Assembly (NCBI RefSeq): GCF_026914185.1
Contig: NC_070563.1
Span: 7,709,001-7,773,000 of the forward strand
Source of the DNA: Puccinia triticina
Lineage: Eukaryota; Basidiomycota; Pucciniomycetes; Pucciniales; Pucciniaceae
DNA: 64,000 nucleotides
Direction of reading: 5' to 3'
Shown: piece by piece, positions 34,740 through 46,700 of the stretch
How positions within the stretch are numbered: position 1 is the first letter of the stretch
Layout: the number at the start of each line of letters is the position of its first letter
The notes under the pieces: model-generated
Seen by the model: only the letters and a program-made list of their open reading frames with translations
Told to the model about the DNA's origin: nothing
Databases searched by the model: none
Translations under genes and position numbers: made by a program

Positions 34740-37180
34740 AGAGATGTGAAAGGCCCATCTGAATTGTCATATTTCCTTAAAAGATGCAGGTAGAATTGAG
34801 CAAAAAAATTATGAAACTAGGGTGGAAATATGAGTCAAGTCAAGCTTGGTGGTGTGGTACCAGATCATATAAGCTAGAGATCCTAGGGTATTAAAAAAAT
34901 AAGCTTTCTTTTTTTTTTCAATGTCTACATGCACACACATGTGGGCTGTTTTGCACTTTGCAGATGTCACCTTCATTTACACACGTACATTGGGATGACA
35001 GACCATGGGATACACCATTCACAGCACCATGACAAGTCACCAGGGGAGATTTTGACGCACTCTCCAGAGAGTGCCATACTGTACCCTTTTTCTGTAACTG
35101 TGCTGGATGTCTTTGATGAAAGTAGTGCAAGAATTGATGAAAAATTCTGGAACTAATCCACAAATGATTTGAAACTGATCCTGGATTCATGCATAAACCA
35201 TCCTGAATTCATGCAGAAGTCAACTGGAAAACAACTGAAATGCAGTTGAAACCACTAAGACACAATGGCCACAATCAAAGCATAATTCAATTTGAAGTGT
35301 TTGGTAATTATGATGAAGCATGGGTTTCAATTCATATTATTTATATGCCCATGAAGGTGGTAATTTTTTTCACTTTGCTAATGTAACTGTCATGTGCGCG
35401 TGTGTAAGTTTGTTGAAAATTGCAGGTTGGGCCTCCCGCAGATCAACAACATGTACATCCCTGTTAGAATGATGTGAAAGGCCCATCTGAATTGGCATAT
35501 TTCCCTAAAGAAGGCCGGTATCATCTAGAATTGAGCCAAAAAAGGATGACAGTAGGGTGAAAATGTGAGTCAAGTCAAGCTTGGAGGTGTGTGGTCCCAG
35601 ATTTCAGATAGACATCCTGGATTCTTAACATATATAAGCTTGTGAGTTGCTTTTGTGTTTTTTTTTTCCAATGTCTCCATGCACATGCATGGGAGTTTTT
35701 TTCCACTTTGCCAATGTCACCTTTGTGTACGCGTGTACATTAGGGTGACAGATCACTGGAGGCGCCTTTCACAGCTATATTCACCAGGGGAGATATGTTC
35801 CCACTCCCCAGGGAGTGCCAGAGCTGAATTTTATGTGAGTTTTGGTCGGATGTGGGCCTGATGTGGATTAGTAACTCATCCCTAAATGAATTGTAAAGTG
35901 GATGGAGAAGTGATTCAAAAGTCAGTCAGAATTGATTTGGGACTCAACACAATGTTGCATAGAATTTTCTTGTTTTCTAGGTACAACTGTAGGAAAAAAT
36001 ATGATGAAATGATATTTCATCCAAATCCAACTCATCAATTGCTGCTGTTTACTGATTTTGAAGGATAGCAAAGCAAAATTGGCATTCTCAAATGTAATTC
36101 CTCTGAAAAAATTGGTTTCTTGTAATTCACATAATATGCCCTCATGTACAAAATTAAAGTAAAATTCAACTTGGTACTATTGGGTTTAAAATTTTGGAAT
36201 GTGGTAATGTTGCAGTAAAATTAGTGAAACCCATTTTCTTGGAAATGCAGGAATTAATTTGAATTTGGCTAAAAAAAATGGTGAAAAACCTTTTTAATAG
36301 GGTGAAAGTCTGAGTTAAGTCAAGGTTGGACTGCGGTGCCACTCCAGTTTGGCCAGATATCCTTGCCTCCTCACAAAAATGATCTGGTGAATTTTGCTTT
36401 TTTTAGCTTTTCAAAATTCACATGTGCACGTGCAAGTGAATTTTTTCACACTTTGCTAATAGTCACCCTGATGTACGCGCGTACGTTGATGTGGAAATAT
36501 CATAGGATGGGCCTTTCACGGCCACATGAAAAGTAAAACCTTTGTATTGAGACACCAATTGTCACCCTGATGTACGCGAGTACATGAGGGGGACAATATC
36601 ACAGGCTGGGCCTTTCACATCTCCATGAAAAGGAAACCCTGGTCATGGAGCCAAGAAAGGCCTATATTCTGGATGAGTTCTGGATGATTTCTTGGCAATT
36701 TATGGTTTATTTTAGGATGATTTACAACCTATTTCCACAGCTGACTCTGGAAAAAAGTTACGGTAGGTCACTCCCTGGGGAGTGGGAAAATATCTCCCCT
36801 GGTGATTACAAGTAAAAACTGGTCAGAAAGCCATGAAAGCCCCCGCAGGTCACATTTACGTTGTTTGGAACCCCTTTGACATAGACAAATTGATCAACAG
36901 AAATTCAGCATGAATGAGTAATAGTTGGGCATTGATTAACTATGATTTCATGACAGATTGTAATTAAGTTATACTTAGAAAATGAAATGGTTCTATAGAA
37001 CATTGCACAAGGTCCTGTGATAATTCTGCATCACTTCTGACACACTTCCCATTGACTTCTGAAGAATTTATCAATCATTTCCTAATCCACATCTGACTCA
37101 CATCAGACCCAGAACAAAATAAAATTAGACTCTGGCACTCTCTGGAGAGTGCCTTAAAGTCTCCCCTGGTGAGTACACAC
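34740..37180. repeat. Degenerate direct and inverted repeat array
   Basis: Three direct copies of a ~330-bp module lie at about 34748-35075, 35475-35825 and 36235-36510. Each runs from GGCCCATCTGAATTG or its variant, through GAGTCAAGTCAAGCTTGG, to a TGTACGCGTGTACATT-like segment and, in two of them, CACCAGGGGAGAT...CAGGGAGTGCC. Complementary copies of the module ends lie at about 36760-36830 and 37020-37175, and another end copy at about 41715-41900. It is probably a cluster of old, large TIR elements. No genes are present. Confidence 0.65.
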
Positions 37181-38394
37181 TTGTCAGAAAACTATTAAAC
37201 CTCCAGCTGCCCACTGTGGTATGCCAAATCTGTTTCAAGTATCAAATTACATAGAGTCATGGTATAATGCATGAGAAGGAGGCATATTCTTGGATTTATT
37301 ATTGCATAATTGGATTCTACAGGTCATTTAACCCCTAGTCACTCACTTGGACCACTAGGCTAGCTCCACTTAATCAAAGTTTATATGTATTTTGATAAAT
37401 TATAATTACATACTATGGAATTTATATTGTTAGTACATAGTATAGTGTCAGGTTGTGGTTCTGCTACTCCTAGCTTTATCATACCTGCTGGTTTCACCCA
37501 TTCATGACATGTCATTTACAGGTCTTACCCTCAATTAGGGATCTTCATGTAACACCAGTGGATGTTCATTCACCCACCTGCAGCCATTCATATCCAAGCA
37601 TCCTTAGTGTTGAGAGTAACTTGGGTGACACAAGATCTAAGAGAGATGACAAGAATTCATGGACATGGTCCAGCACATTGAGTCAAGGTGTAATTATCAT
37701 TCAGTGAGGATTGCAGTGAGGGAAACAACTAGACTATATACATGCACAATATAGACTGATTTGTGGGTGTATAGATTAGAAGCATAATGCATAGTGAGAT
37801 GCTAATACACTATCTCAACACACCCCCTTGCTGATAAATCTATACATAACAGTTCCTACTTGTCCAACCTTCACATAACCAGATCTTGAATGGCTTGGTT
37901 AGGTCAAAGGGGTTGGTCAGGACAAGCAGATGTCAGTATAAGCATCCAAACTGAGAAAGGCAAGAAAGTTGTTAAACCAAGGTAGAGATCCATCCTCCAC
38001 ATGGTGCAGGGAAAAGCCACAACAGCCAATGTACAACCTAGCAAAGGGGTAGGAATTACCTATAAGGCTAGACCGGAGCTGTCATTGCCAGAACGGAGGT
38101 TGCCTTTTTCTAATAGTCAAATTTTGGTGTTACTATCAGAACAACAAGCAAAAAAAATAGACCGGTCACCTGGGGGAATGAAATCTGAAAAATTTATGCA
38201 GTAAACCAGAACTTCAGCAAGCGGTTACATCTGCTTATTTGAGAAAGAAGGGAAAAAAATAAAAAACAAGATCAATGTTTTATTGGGTGGCTTGAGGTTG
38301 TAGGCGGTTGATCAAGTCTTTAGACGGACGATTGGGTCTGTAGAAGGTCAATTGAGGCAGAGGATGAATGATTAAAGCTGCGACGGTTGCTGAG

Positions 38395-38545
38395 GGCTAC
38401 CTTGGGTCTGTAGAGGCCACCGGGGGTCGCTGGAGGCCAACAATGGTCGTTGGAGGCCAACAATGGTTGTTGGAGGCCATCAAAGGTTACTGGAGGCCAC
38501 TGAGGGTCGCTGTAGGCCATGCATCAATGGTTGTTCGAGGCCGCC
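38395..38545. repeat. Minisatellite, ~24-bp unit
   Basis: About six degenerate units with the core GGTCGTTGGAGGCCAACAAT follow head to tail, in the internal region of the LTR element. Further CAAGTCC/AGCAACAA repeats continue at about 38675-38785. Confidence 0.7.
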
Positions 38546-39070
38546 AAGGATCTCTGAAGCTTGAACAGGTCTGTAGAAAGTTCATCGGCGTGGAAGAGCG
38601 TTGATCGACGATGGAGGGACATCCCTGCGAGAGACAACGAGATCCAACAATCCTGGGAAGCCGTGAAAGGTCCCAGCATGCAGCAACAAGTCCTGACTTC
38701 GGCAACAAGTTGTTGAACAATCCAACCAGTCCCGGCAAGCAACAAGTCCGTGAGCAACAACAAGTCCGCAAGCAACAACAATTCCCGAGGAGTCTGAAGC
38801 CAAGTAGTGCCGCATACAGGGGGAAGGACGGGGTTTGGAAAGAAAAAAAAATCCGGAAGAATGAGTGATACCAGTGGAAATGAGTGTGCAAAAAACAAAA
38901 ATTTAAAGGTGTGACAGGTGGAGCACATGGGTCTTATAACCTGTTGAGAGTAACTTGGGTGACACAAGATCTAAGAGAGATGACAAGATGTCATGGACAT
39001 GGTCCAGCACATTGAGTCAAGGTGTAATTATCATTCAGTGAGGATTGCAGTGAGGGAAACAACTAGACTA

Positions 39071-40445
39071 CACCCGGGGAGTCCATCCACGGGGAAATCA
39101 CGCAGAATCCACGAGGACTCCACTTGGTAGCCGCGCGCGAGGTCGGACCAGCGGCTGGAGGTCCAGGGAATCACGGGGTCACCACCGGGAGGATCACCCG
39201 TGGATTCCACAGCAGCTTTTGGCTCTGCGTGGATTCCCTGTGATCCCAACGTGAAGGTCGGGCCCATGGGTGGATCACGGGTCCTTCAGCCGTGGACTCC
39301 CCGTGATACCCACGGGTGGGTCGAGCCCACGGGATGCCATCCTGAGCTGATGACTCGTGCACCATGCGCCTCAGCTTCCCGTGGGGACCACCAACGGTGG
39401 TCCTGTGCTCCGGGGAGGTAACCCAGGGGGGGGGGGGGGGGGGCGGAGCGGATCAAATCTGCGGGTAAAATATTGCAGAATGTGGTACCACCAGGGTACC
39501 ACATGCTGCATTGCATACAAGTGGCCATCAAAGCAAAATCATAAACATAAATATAAAAATGAAACTAATCAAAAAAACAGCAGATTCAGAAGGTGTCTGC
39601 GACGACACTTTTGTCTTTGTCCTTGGGGGCCTCCTGGGCTCTGCTCAGCAATGTAGCCTCCACCTCTTCCTCTGAGGGGAGGGATACCGCAACAAAGGCA
39701 AACGCGCGACCTGCGGGAGAGAATCCGGAGAGGGGCGGTTTTTTTGCAGTCAGGTCCTGGGTGGCGGTTAGAGGGGAGGGGGAGCAGGATGGACACTGAC
39801 AGTCTGGAGCTCCACATTGGTGGGATGGATGACTTTCATCGTGCTCGGGTCCAACGGGATCGAGCCGCTAGAGTAAATGAGGCCATTCAAGGTGACAACG
39901 GCCTGGGCTATGAGGATCAGACAAGGAGGAGCGCTTTATCAGATAATGTGAATGGGCAAGCAGCCGTCGCCCAGAAAGAGCCTCACAATACGGGCCGATA
40001 GCCTCGGAGGCGCCAGGCGTGCCGTTGATGGTAGTCAGCGTAATCAGGGCAGACATTGTGTTCCAAAGTCCCCTGTTGCCCTGGGTCATCAGCATCAACA
40101 AGGTGGGCCGGAGTTTTGAACCACAGCGGCTGTCACCAAAATAGCCCTAATGCTCACCATTTGCATCGTCATGCCGTGGATTCCTTGTTAAAGGAAGCGA
40201 CAAGGAATTCCTGTCAATGTTCTCGTGGGATCCACCACAATCCCACAGGCGGCCGTGAAATCCTTGTCATTCTTGACGTGGAAATCCCAGGCGGGTGGAG
40301 ACGACGGGGAAAGCCCGTCGTCTCCACGCATTTTCCACGGGAGGGTGGAGACAACGGGGGGAGCAGTGAAATCCACGTGGATTTCACAGAGCTGGTAATC
40401 CTGTTGTCTCCACAAACGGGCGGGCCAGGAAGCACCCCTGCCGTG
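39071..40445. mobile_element. 1.4 kb GC-rich insertion in the 3' LTR
   Basis: Comparison with the 5' LTR shows the insertion interrupts ACTAGAC-TA-TATACATG and duplicates TA. The insert begins CACCCGGGGAGTCC and ends CCCCTGCCGTG. It contains many CACGGG/CCCGTG palindromic phrases and an 18-G run near 39426. The inverted ends are weak. Open frames of 60-144 codons lack domains. Confidence 0.6.
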
Positions 40446-40531
40446 TATATACATGCACAATATAGACTGAGTTGTGGGTGTATAGATTAGAAGCATAATG
40501 CATAGTGAGATGCTAATACACTATCTCAACA

Positions 40532-40582
40532 CTTAGTACAGTGGTTAGTACACTTGACATGGGTTCAACTCCCATAGGACAC
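40532..40582 (+). repeat. tRNA-like remnant at the LTR insertion point
   Basis: The stretch contains TAGTACAGTGGTTAGTACAC (box A-like) and GGGTTCAACTCCCAT (box B-like), ending AGGACACA. Its natural 5' part, TCCTTAG, is found left of the 5' LTR (37601-37607). The anticodon arm is mostly missing, so it is a tRNA-derived SINE head or pseudogene. It is not a working tRNA. Confidence 0.5.
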
Positions 40583-43500
40583 ATAATATTTTATGGAGTT
40601 TCACATATAGAAGTAGGTACAAGTACATATTCAGGGTGTAGTTTATACAGGCACACACATGTACCCCTGTATTTATTGGTCACATGTTAGATCACACGTT
40701 CATCACACGGCTCACTAGCAAAATTCCCCTAACAGAAGAAGAAGCTTCTATCAGCAAAAATGCCTCAGAAGAATCTTCCATAATACATGGATACAGCAGT
40801 ACAAGTCACAAGGCCCCACTAGCTAAAACCCCTCAATAGAAGTTTCCATGCAGCAAAAATCCCTCACAGGAGAAGTCACACCAGCATAAATCCCTCAACT
40901 GGCTTCCCCACCAGCAAAAATCCCTCAAATTTTACCATATGAGGAGCCTGTCCCCCCCCCCCCCCCCCCTCAGTTTTGGCATGCCACTCAGGCAATCCTA
41001 ACCAGAACACACATCTCACTTAGAGCTTCCGTCACAAATCCTAGTAAATCCAGTAGTGTGATATCAATCAAGTTGCCCATCAACATCTTTCATTGAGAGG
41101 ATATATAAGTAGTCAAGTAGCAAGCATCACCACCTTGTGCTCTTAACAAGTCAAAGTGACCTTAACCCATTTGTGCTCTTAACTGAAGGTTAAGGAGGAG
41201 GGCAAAGACACTTTGAATAGCTCACAATTACCATCAGTTTTCTCTTGAAGCTCATATTATCTCAGTCATCCATATTTCACTCATAAAAACATGTAAAAAC
41301 CATATCTCACCTTTCTACTCATTTCCACTATCTGACTTCAGGCTGCCATAATCACTCCCAATCCACTATCCATACCAATATCACTGAAGAAAAAAAAAAA
41401 AAACATTTCCGCTGAATTTGAGTTTGATCTAGGTCTGATAAGAGACTGCTACACATAGTTTTCTCTATCATTAGTTTGCCACAACAATAAAATAAATTTA
41501 TTGTGATAGCTCTTGTGTAGTATCATAGAGGGGCAGGTCTTTCAAACCACCTGTAACAGTTGTAAAGCTTCATACATACTTGAAATATCATAACTGCTAT
41601 TTCCCCCTCACAGAACTGCCACCTGTCCCAAAAGGAGTTCTCACACTGCCAATGGTTACTAGGGGCCAGCTATATTTCCAACTCTTGACCCTTTCCTCAA
41701 GTCCACTTGTGCATTATGAGCTCTCACTAGGGGAGATTTTGATGCACTCTCCAGGGAGTTCAAGAGTGGAATTTTATGTGTTTCTGGGTTGGATGTGAGC
41801 CAGATGTGGACTAGGAAATTATTTATAAACTATTCAGAAGTGAATGACAAGTGTGTCAGAAGTAATGAGGAAGGGTTTCAGGACCTTGTGCAAAGTAGTA
41901 TAGAACCATTTCATTATCTAAAGAAAAATCAAGCACAAACTATAGTTAAATGATAGTTACTCAATGAAAAATTGTTAATCATTTATGTTGAATGTATATT
42001 GATCATTTCTCTATGTGCAAGGCTTTCACGCAACATAAATGTGGTTACTAGGCACCCGTGGTTGGGTATCAATTGGAGTGTGCAGGTACCCACTGGCGGG
42101 TGCAGGTGCAGGTGTCCAGCTTGAGGGTAAATCCAGGAAGGTACCCAGGTGCAAAGTGCTAGTTTTCCAGCTAGAGCTGGTCCCTAGTGCCCATTGGCAG
42201 GTACTAGGCACCTGTGAGCGGGTATTGGAGTGTGCAGGTACCCACTGATGGGTGCGGGTGTGGGTGTGCAGTTTGAAGGGAATTCAGGCAGGTACCTGCA
42301 CCCACCACAGTTACTCAGGTAAAAATTGAAAGCTCTAGTTGGAAAAGAGGACAGGGATTGGAATCATATAACAAGTACTAGAATAAAGAGGATCAAAACA
42401 GTGATGGTTGTTTTGCGGTTCAGAGGAAGTCCCATGCTGTTATGAGCTGTAGCCAGTTTTCCCATACATTTCACAGTCTGCACACTCATAGCCTGAAAGG
42501 CTGGAGATCCAGACAGCTTCCTCATCCTGAAATAAACCAAATTGAACCCCAGAACCCTGTCTTCCTCTCCCCCAGATCAGAGCATAAAAATGTACTTATT
42601 TTTTGGGAGGGCTTATTGACTAAAGCCATCCACATAACCTGCATACCCTGCCCCCACCCAATATATAGTTTGTATGGGATTGGGCAACCCAATACATACA
42701 TCTAAAACTTTATGTATTGCATTGGGGGCCTTGATCTAAAGCTCTTAAATGCATAAAGCAAATAAACTTCAGGTGACATCTCCGAGTCAACATCACATTC
42801 ACAGTTTGTGTTGTTATGTAAAAAAATCTCATGCAATTTTGAACCCCATAGTTACTTTCTGAGTGAGCAGACACATCTTGTTTGTGATTATTAGTTCCTA
42901 GAAGATGATCCAAGCAGGAACACCATCCTGCAACTTCCAGGCAACTGGTTGAATGTTGATGTGAAAGCCAACAAGTACATTCTCATCTTGCAGAGATATA
43001 TTTACAAGAAAAGATTTTGTCTACTTTGAATTTTCTCAATGACAACAAGAACCAAAAAAAAGCCTAGCTTTTTTAGATTCAGTTTTAGAATCTTGTGAAC
43101 CAGATCTTTGATCGATGACACAAATTTCAAAAAAGAAGAAAAGAAGCTCTATGAAGGCCTTCCAGGGGACTTTGCTGCTATGATTCCCTCTAGAGCAGCC
43201 CACAGCACCAAGGAGACCAGAACATAACCAAACTAATTATGCTTGTAGTTTTATAGATCATGCATCACACGAATAGATTTACATTAACCAGAACAACAAC
43301 TGCAATAGCAGCAGCAGCAACAGCAGAATCCAAAAAAACAGAACATAAAAGACATGGATAGAGATACAGAAATCATTGTATAGTAATAACAGGACAAATC
43401 TCCCAGACTGAGATCGAGCAAGATGAGCCCGGGGAAGATAACAACAGATAAATAGCTGATGTAACCATCAAGACAACCTGGATCTGTTCATCTAGTACCA

Positions 43501-43720
43501 ACTTATTGGGAACCATCAACTACAAATGAGAGTAAGAGATGGGGGGAGGGGAGAGGTTCTCCTTAGAGCACGGAGTGTTAATAGAAGGGAGGGGGTAAGA
43601 AGACTAACATGTCGCAATGTAGCAGAGCATTTCTGTCGTATAAGTTGAGTCCAGATAAGGAATTGATATCACGGGCCGTGTCCTGTGGGGCTCGAACAGA
43701 TCAGACGAATTGTGAAAAGC
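40583..43720. other. Long intergenic stretch, repeats only
   Basis: No gene is supported. It holds CAGCAAAAATCCCTCA-type repeats (about 40830-40935), an 18-C run near 40955, a copy of the repeat-array end (about 41715-41900), a CAGGTACCC/GCGGGTGCAGGTG-rich segment (42040-42320), and, next to the regulator gene, its probable 3' flank with a CAGCAGCAGCAACAGCAG tract (about 43308-43325). Confidence 0.4.
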
Positions 43721-43723
43721 AGA

Positions 43724-46700
43724 TTAACCGGTCCTGTTGAAATTATTGTAGTTCGCGGGTTCGTGGTGATAACAATGAGGGTTGCTTTGGCGATGATGTC
43801 GACTCTCAGAAGTATGAGCAGTAGCAGTAGTATTGGTATTATGAGCAATATTAGTAGTATTGGTAGTCTGCTGCTGCTGCTGCTGTTGTTGTTGCTGAAG
43901 ATGATGATGATTGATATCCCTCTTCCGATTGTTGACTTGGTGATAGCCAACAGAATTTGACTGATTGATTTCACTGCGAGGGACGTAATGAGGGTTGAAG
44001 GAAAAGGCACGCGGGTCGGCTGGGCCAGCTAAGTCGGCCGCGGATAGGATGCCATTAGCAAGGAACTCGAAGTCGAGATTGAAGGTGGGCTGGAAGTGTT
44101 CTAGATTGGTATGATTGATTGACAGCTGCTCAGGGGGTTGACTCGATGGGCTCTCCTTCTGCGAAGGTAGATTGGGTAGTTGAAACAACAGCTCCTGGTC
44201 GAAGACGCCGAACAGACTTGCTCGATCATCCACGTTGACTCCTCCGTTATCCGGGTGTGTACTTTCTTCCTGTCCACCGCTCTTCCCATATCCATGCGAG
44301 GAAGATTGAAGAGTTGGAAAATCGAATTGATAATTATCCAACTTGGCATCGATCGTGCCAAACTCAACACCCGAGGTCATCTGATGATATCGCGGTAAGC
44401 TTGCAAGAGGGCGAAAGGATGGACTGCTGACGAATCGGTCTAAGCCTGGGTAATGACAGGATGGCGAAAAATGGCTGGATGATGAATGGGTGGAATAACC
44501 GGGTCGTTGACTAGGTTGAGAAGAAACTAAAGGTGGGGTAGGTTGGCCGGAGAAACCACCAATTGCATCAATCCCAGAAGGATTAATCCCACCAATGGAG
44601 CTCGTATGACTAGCAATCATTCCCGGCGAAGTTGCTATGAAGCTATGAGAGGAACCGACCGAGTGGCTTGTAGATTGTCCACTCTCTTGTCGATCGTGCC
44701 GCAGCGGCTGTGAAGGCTCCTGAGAAGGCAATCCGAATCCATGCGGCAGAGGCCGGAAATTTGGTGGTTCGTAAGGATTAGGGGGGAATTTGGGCTTGCA
44801 AAAAGAAAGGCCCGTGAATCAGTCAAAACAAGCCACATGATGTTTCATTGCCTGAAAGACAGCACCCCTTTTTCCTTCTTTCTTACCGCAGCTCATTGCG
44901 GGAAAAGATTATAATCAAGCGGTGCATACCTGTTGCTTATGTTTCTTCACTTGATCCTCGCCATCCACAGGTTGTAAGGTTTGACCGAGTTGAACTGCGG
45001 CCCCAGGACCTTTCTTTCGACGATCCCAGCTCTTAGACTCAGAAGAATTTGCGAGGAGTTCGGCCTGGTTGATCAAAGTTTGCAAGAGTGTGATAGCTTT
45101 TCGAGACATAGTCACCGCGATGGTTTTCTTGGCTAAATCGAATATGGCTATCATCTTGCGAAGTTCGGTTAGATAGAAATCTTCATCGATTACGAGCTCA
45201 TGTGTTTGATGATCTGCACTCAAGTCCGATCAAAAATGAGTAAAATTAACCAATTTTTTCTGGCTGATTTGAGTCGAGTCAACTGACTTATCAGCAAAAG
45301 CAAAGCACAAGCAACAGCTGTGTTGATAAGGCCAAAAAGTATGAGAGGATGCATGCACAGATTGTGGGGGTAATGCTGGATGGCCAAGAAATGGCGTTTC
45401 GTAACTACCAGGAGCACTATGAGAAAGAAAGAAAAAATCGGTAAGCGAGATGAATCTGGACCTTCTTGGCAGAGGCTCAACTTGCAACTGGAGTGAACAT
45501 GAAAAAAGAATGCTGAACTAACTTTCCAGTTGTTCAAGTCGTTCTTCGGGAGAAATGCCCTCCTTGGGGAAAATGAACAATCGAAGCAATCGAACTCGGG
45601 GGACACAGAATCGACTGTGCAAGAACTACTTCGCGGAAATGGTAGCGAGTTGATAGACCGAAGCCAGAATGTTTCAGAAACAGGTGACACCAACTGGTTC
45701 AAATGAATTGAATAGTAATCAGAAACTTACGGCGGCCAGAATGGTGTATAATTGGTCGCTCTTCACTACGGTTTCAACCGATTTTCCATCATCGGTAATC
45801 TTAATCTGGAGTCGTGGAGGAATTTTCGACTCGATTTCATCGTGTTGCTTCTGGGCATCGAGCACACTAGGAGTAGAGTGCCGTGGCGGATCAGAAGGTG
45901 GGATTGTTACGACATAAGTGACACGATTTAAAGAAGACAGAAAAAAAAACTTGTCTGATGCGCAGGATTCAAAATTAGGGGAATGGCCTACTCTTGATAA
46001 GTGGCTAGACGGCCACCTGCGATCTTGATGGATGCTTTTCGCATCAACCAGTCACTTTGAGCAGCTAACCTTCGGAGGCACACCAAAGGATCAAGCGGCC
46101 AGCCATCGATGGGATGAAGGGGTGTAGCGTCAGATATAACGGTGCCAGGGAACTGGACAGTTATTTGATCAACTGACGAACGACCAAAAGTTCCAAGTGA
46201 CAAATAAAGACTTGTCAAATGCTTAATTCACCCATTCATTTTTCAAACTTTTTTTTGACTTACGGTCACCGTATGGCCTCGTTCCACTAGCAATGGAATA
46301 ACCTGCCCTATAGAGTAACGGTAAGACAAATCAGGACGACTCCTCACTGCTGGCTATCAAGTTCGCAGCGAAGAGGCGCGGGGTAACTTGATAAGAACGT
46401 GAGGCGAAGAGATAGTACAGTGGATGCTTGTATCATCACAGTTTTTTTTTTTTTTTTTTTTAAAAACAGGTGTCTCAAATCGCGTGATTTTGAATCGCTG
46501 GCCTCAAGGTGTGTATAGTTTGTTTTTTTCTGATGGTCAATTGACCATAGCAAACAGGCGATAGTTTTGAAAACACGTACCAATCAAGACCCAATATCGC
46601 CCACGCAAGCTGCCTGCGAGATTCGAGTTCAGTTGCATCGAGAGTTTCATGATCCTCATCATCTGTTATCGGCGGTTCACGTAACAGCCCAGCTGACATG

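Larger units (their letters stand above)
37608..40531 (+). mobile_element. Non-autonomous LTR retrotransposon (5' LTR, internal region, interrupted 3' LTR)
   Basis: Two LTRs of the same family (37608-37820, starting TGTTGAGAG and ending TCTCAACA; and 38942-39070 plus 40446-40531) are in direct orientation. The outer flanks carry the same 5 bp, CTTAG (37603-37607 and 40532-40536), which identifies them as one insertion. The internal region (37821-38941) is only 1.1 kb and encodes no gag or pol. It contains a minisatellite and CAACAAGTC repeats. The 3' LTR is split by a 1375-bp GC-rich insertion. Movement would need proteins from another element. Confidence 0.8.

Noticed and set aside
37821..38941. 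CRISPR-like array
   Set aside because: The repeats are contiguous minisatellite units without unique spacers, and the sequence is eukaryotic.
38487..38967. Overlapping 134- and 147-codon minus-strand frames
   Set aside because: They are by-products of tandem GGAGGCC and CAACAAGTC repeats inside the LTR element.
39357..40496. Several 70-144 codon frames in the GC-rich insertion
   Set aside because: High GC removes stop codons by chance; no domain or splice structure is visible.
40532..40582. Functional tRNA-Asp-like gene
   Set aside because: The anticodon arm is mostly missing, so only a tRNA-derived remnant is called.
45607..45621. A 15-nt GT-AG segment that would remove an in-frame TAG in the transcription factor gene
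   Set aside because: A 67-nt intron with the same donor and a later AG gives a good frame, so the short version is unnecessary.
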